Source: Entomortierella parvispora (lineage: Eukaryota; Mortierellomycota; Mortierellomycetes; Mortierellales; Mortierellaceae). From it: DNA of 64,000 bases. Both the position numbers and the translations under genes were made by a program. Shown here one piece after another: positions 61,393 through 64,000 of the stretch (its first letter is position 1; every line of letters begins with the position of its first letter). The DNA lies in assembly GCA_963573315.1 (NCBI GenBank), contig OY752151.1:310001-374000 (forward strand), given 5' to 3'. The notes under the pieces were generated by a model that saw only the letters and a program-made list of their open reading frames with translations, was not told the origin of the DNA and did no database searches.

Positions 61393-61944
61393 TTAAAGAA
61401 CCAATGCGGCAGCGGCAACAATGACCAAGGCAGCGGTGGAACCAGCCTTCAAGGCGCCGGCGCCGCTGGTGGGCTTGGGGGTCGATGCTGACGTGCCGGT
61501 AGCAGAGACGGTGGCGTTCCGGGTGCTGGTGGCAGCAGCGGTGGTGGTGGTGGCGGCAGCGGTGGTGGTGGCAGCAGCACCGTTGATGGTGAACAGAGCC
61601 GAGTAGGACAGATCAGCGCCGTTGGTGACCAAGATGGAGTAAGTGTTGCCAGTGGGGATGGTGGCAGGGACCTGGACGGAGGCAGAGCCAGCCTCGCCGC
61701 AATCGATGGTGCCGAGGGGGGCCAAGCCAGCGACGGGGACCTGCAAGGTGCCTTGCTGCTCCTGCAAGATGACGGGGAAGGTGGTGTTGCTGAGGTCACT
61801 GCAGTCGTTGGTCCAGGAAATGGTCTGGGTCGAACCCGCGGTCCAGACAGAGCTCTGGATGGGGGCGCTCCAGGAGAGCTTCTCGGCGGTGGCGACGGAG
61901 GCGACGGCGGCAAAGGCGGCGAGGGAGAAAAGAGTGGACTTCAT
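61393..61944 (-). CDS. Kre9/Knh1-type GPI-anchored wall protein
   Basis: The ATG at 61944 was chosen because it starts a clean signal peptide (MKSTLFSLAAFAAVASVATA); the frame to 62124 adds a Ser/Lys-rich stretch from pyrimidine-rich DNA. 183 aa. After cleavage, a domain of about 95 residues with WSAPIQSSVWTAGSTQTISW, NTTFPVIL, TIPTGNTYSILVTNGADLSYSALFTI matches the Kre9/Knh1 N-terminal-like family (PF10342), linked in yeast to beta-1,6-glucan. A Thr/Ala-rich O-glycosylation stalk and a hydrophobic C-terminus (STAALVIVAAAALVL) indicate a GPI signal. Single exon. Confidence 0.85.
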   Translation of the reverse strand: MKSTLFSLAAFAAVASVATAEKLSWSAPIQSSVWTAGSTQTISWTNDCSDLSNTTFPVILQEQQGTLQVPVAGLAPLGTIDCGEAGSASVQVPATIPTGNTYSILVTNGADLSYSALFTINGAAATTTAAATTTTAAATSTRNATVSATGTSASTPKPTSGAGALKAGSTAALVIVAAAALVL

Positions 61945-62208
61945 GGTGGTAAGGTTGAATGGAGGAGGAAGGGGATCAGATGAGGAATGAGATGAAGAAG
62001 AAGAAAGAGAAGAAGCGAGAAAGAAGAAGTGGAGAGAAGAGAAAAGAGCAGGCCCCCTCGCCCTGTCGGATGCTCTTGCCTTCGTTCCTTCCTTCTTTCG
62101 TTTCTTGCTCCTCTCCGCGCTCACTCACTCGCTGTTGCATAGACACAAACACACTGCTGCTGCTGCAGGCACAACCTCGTCTTCATCCTCTGGTCCAAAT
62201 GTAGGAAG

Positions 62209-64000
62209 TTACCTTTTCCTCTTGCGAGGTGGCTTTGGGGCATTCATTTCGTTAGCCAGAAGCGTAAGAACCTTGCCATCAGCGTGATACCCTGGACCAA
62301 GGATGTAGCGGCGTTTCAAGATGTCTTTCTCGGGCTGCGACATCACATTGTGACAGTAACCGTCTCTGGCCGGGGATCCTCTTCTTGGATCATAGAAAAG
62401 AGAAGTAGTTAGCCATCCTTTGTTGTTGATGATGTAGTTTGCTCTATCGTTCTCGTTCTGAGGTTTCTTCTTGCCCCTCCCGACCTTGGCTTGCGAAAAC
62501 AGTTGCGTCAGCAGCGGCTTAAAGTCGAATCGACTTATCTTGGACATGTAGACTATTTACTCTGGGGGTTAGAAGGTGGATCGGCCTTCAAAAAGAAATA
62601 GAGATCTCTTTCGGTCACCACCTGGTACTTCCTTGTTGTGCTCTTGGAACCATCTTATCGCTGGAGTATGGACTTCACCCTTCTTTTCGGTCCAATGATC
62701 CTTTCCATTAAACTGTGAGCAGAGCCAAGTGAAGATGAAGTCAGCATCATTGACATCGGAACCCATCTTCATCGCTCGCAACAAATGTACTGTACTTTAG
62801 TTTGAAAAACTTACCACTGCATATTTGTAATGGGTTGAAGAGGCCTTGAACACAATCGCCTGGGTTGATTGAACGCCATTTGTGGAGACGATTTGGATGC
62901 CTCTCTGACTGTAAGGAACAAAGTTGGTTTTTTCCTTGTACCTCTCAAAGATCCAACGGGCAATGAAGGCACTGATATCCTTGTGGGCAGGATTTTCGTA
63001 CGCCATGGCCTCTTCCGCTTTCTTGTCGTCGCTTTCTTTCGCAGACCTCGTCTTTCTCTTTTTTGCTTCTCTGGCCCTCTTCTACTCTTGGGCCTTTTTG
63101 GCCTTCGCTCTGGTATCGGCGGATCGAGTCATGCTGGTTCGCACATTGCCTTGCTTTTGGGCCGCCTTTCGAATCCGTACATCCTCCGAGATGGCACCGG
63201 ATTCGCCATGGAAAAGCAAGGAGGGTAGCGCATAGAAAACAGTCTGTCTAGTGACAAGCTCATCCAACATACCATCGGGGTACTTTTCTGGGAGGTCCCA
63301 GAGCTCTCTGGACTTCACCGTGGCTTTCTTTTTCCGCGAGGACGTGGACGGGCCTTCCTGACCCTCTTGAACTGTCCGCATTTTGATAGACTGGGCCGCG
63401 AGATCATCTGGGCTGTGGATGTCCTCAATGGCCAACATCAGAGCAGCGTAGGTATCTTGCATGAGAAGATCTCGTGTTTCGATACAAGACCGATGTCTAT
63501 CCGTAAGTTCCTTGGCGGCTTCTTTTACTTCCTCGGCCGGCAATAGACTTGCTAATCGGAGAGCGACATTCTTCTGGGAGCTACCCACTTGTAAAGCTCT
63601 CTTTTCGTATTTCCGGTTGAGATTTCTCGCGTCCAGGCTTGCACACGACACATGAATCGCACCTGCTCCTTCCGGTTGCTTTCCTACGCAGTCTTGCTTC
63701 CTTTTGGTCTGAACTGCCTTCTTTTGCGTGATCTCGTCTTGCGCTTCTTTTTCTTGTTAGCCGGGGTATGCTGGGCAGCTCTGGGAACAGCCTTTGGCAG
63801 AGTCCGCTTGTTTTTGGACAAATCAACGGTAGCAGAACGTCCGTTAAGAAACGTATGCTGGTCGTTTACATCTTTCCGGAACGCATGGCCGTATGGGTTA
63901 TGGGGTCGTTTAAACTCTCCGATTCTGTTATACAGGTCAAATATCAAAAGGTGGATTAGAGTGATGTCGCTCACAAGGCAAATTGTAAACTGCAGATGAT
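62209..64000 (-). pseudogene. Multi-exon unknown gene entering from the right edge, with an in-frame TAG
   Basis: Minus-strand gene whose 5' end lies beyond the window. Exons that join in frame: beyond 64000-63975, 63924-63688, 63637-62815, 62766-about 62619, 62552-62209. Introns are 48-67 nt. The second-to-third blocks are basic (KKKKRKTRSRKRR), then a helical region (LRLASLLPAEEVKEAAKEL). At 63082-63084 a TAG sits inside an otherwise continuous frame, in a Lys/Ala/Glu-rich linker, and the coding pattern continues after it for over 80 residues to the next intron (MAYENPAHKDISAFIARWIF). The last exon ends in PRKRKR. No family recognised. A missed intron, sequencing error, suppressed stop or genuine decay are all possible. 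Confidence 0.45.
63082..63084 (-). other. In-frame TAG in the right-edge gene
   Basis: Codons before and after it are in the same frame (GCC CAA GAG TAG AAG AGG GCC) with no GT-AG pair that would remove it cleanly. Confidence 0.6.

Overview
The window looks like nuclear DNA of an early-diverging filamentous fungus, most likely Mortierellomycotina (Mortierella/Linnemannia/Podila type). That assignment is inferred from gene structure (many short GT-AG introns, 48-100 nt), a eukaryotic gene set, GPI-anchored and secreted wall proteins, and two Crinkler-type (CRN) genes. No database search was possible. Exon models were built by hand from reading-frame continuity across GT-AG junctions; multi-exon entries give the full span and list exons in the evidence.

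Layout, left to right: a 5'-partial PPxY-containing gene (1-418, minus); a seven-helix membrane protein with a large ectodomain (1865-4882); a Cys-rich GPI-type secreted protein (5574-6667); the oligosaccharyltransferase subunit Swp1/ribophorin II (6840-8452, minus); an AlkA/Mag1-type DNA glycosylase (8777-10291); ribosomal protein eL18 (10536-12160, minus). At 12.5-19.5 kb lies the most unusual locus: a CRN-like gene (ubiquitin-like header, AAA-ATPase-like P-loop, PD-(D/E)XK nuclease) carrying frameshifts and a stop, and split by a complete 4107-bp Mutator-like element (MULE, 15290-19396) with ~50-bp terminal inverted repeats and an exact 9-bp target-site duplication. The last exon fragment of the CRN gene lies just beyond the element.

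Next come a small hypothetical gene, a large mitochondrial PPR protein (20653-24351, minus), a small secreted protein, a Mad3/BubR1-like spindle-checkpoint protein (27096-29160), a degenerate secretory Hsp70 (29342-31233, minus), a rolling-stone/AIG1-like membrane protein, a GNAT acetyltransferase and a Yak1-type DYRK kinase (34010-39961). A second, shorter CRN-like gene (40413-41360) is followed by a possible mini-secreted protein and a very large RGS-domain protein with four copies of a KLxxFFG motif (43121-47770, minus).

The right part has a ubiquitin-fold-like hypothetical, a type II membrane-anchored GH17 beta-1,3-glucanase (51250-53027), a head-to-head pair of ribosome-assembly GTPases (YqeH/Gep3-like permuted GTPase, minus; EFL1/Ria1, plus), a Kre9/Knh1-type GPI protein, and a multi-exon unknown gene entering from the right edge that has an in-frame TAG. 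Housekeeping genes (glycosylation, translation, DNA repair, spindle checkpoint, ribosome assembly) are interleaved with accessory secreted and effector-like genes; the CRN/MULE block is the only clearly mobile-DNA-affected locus.
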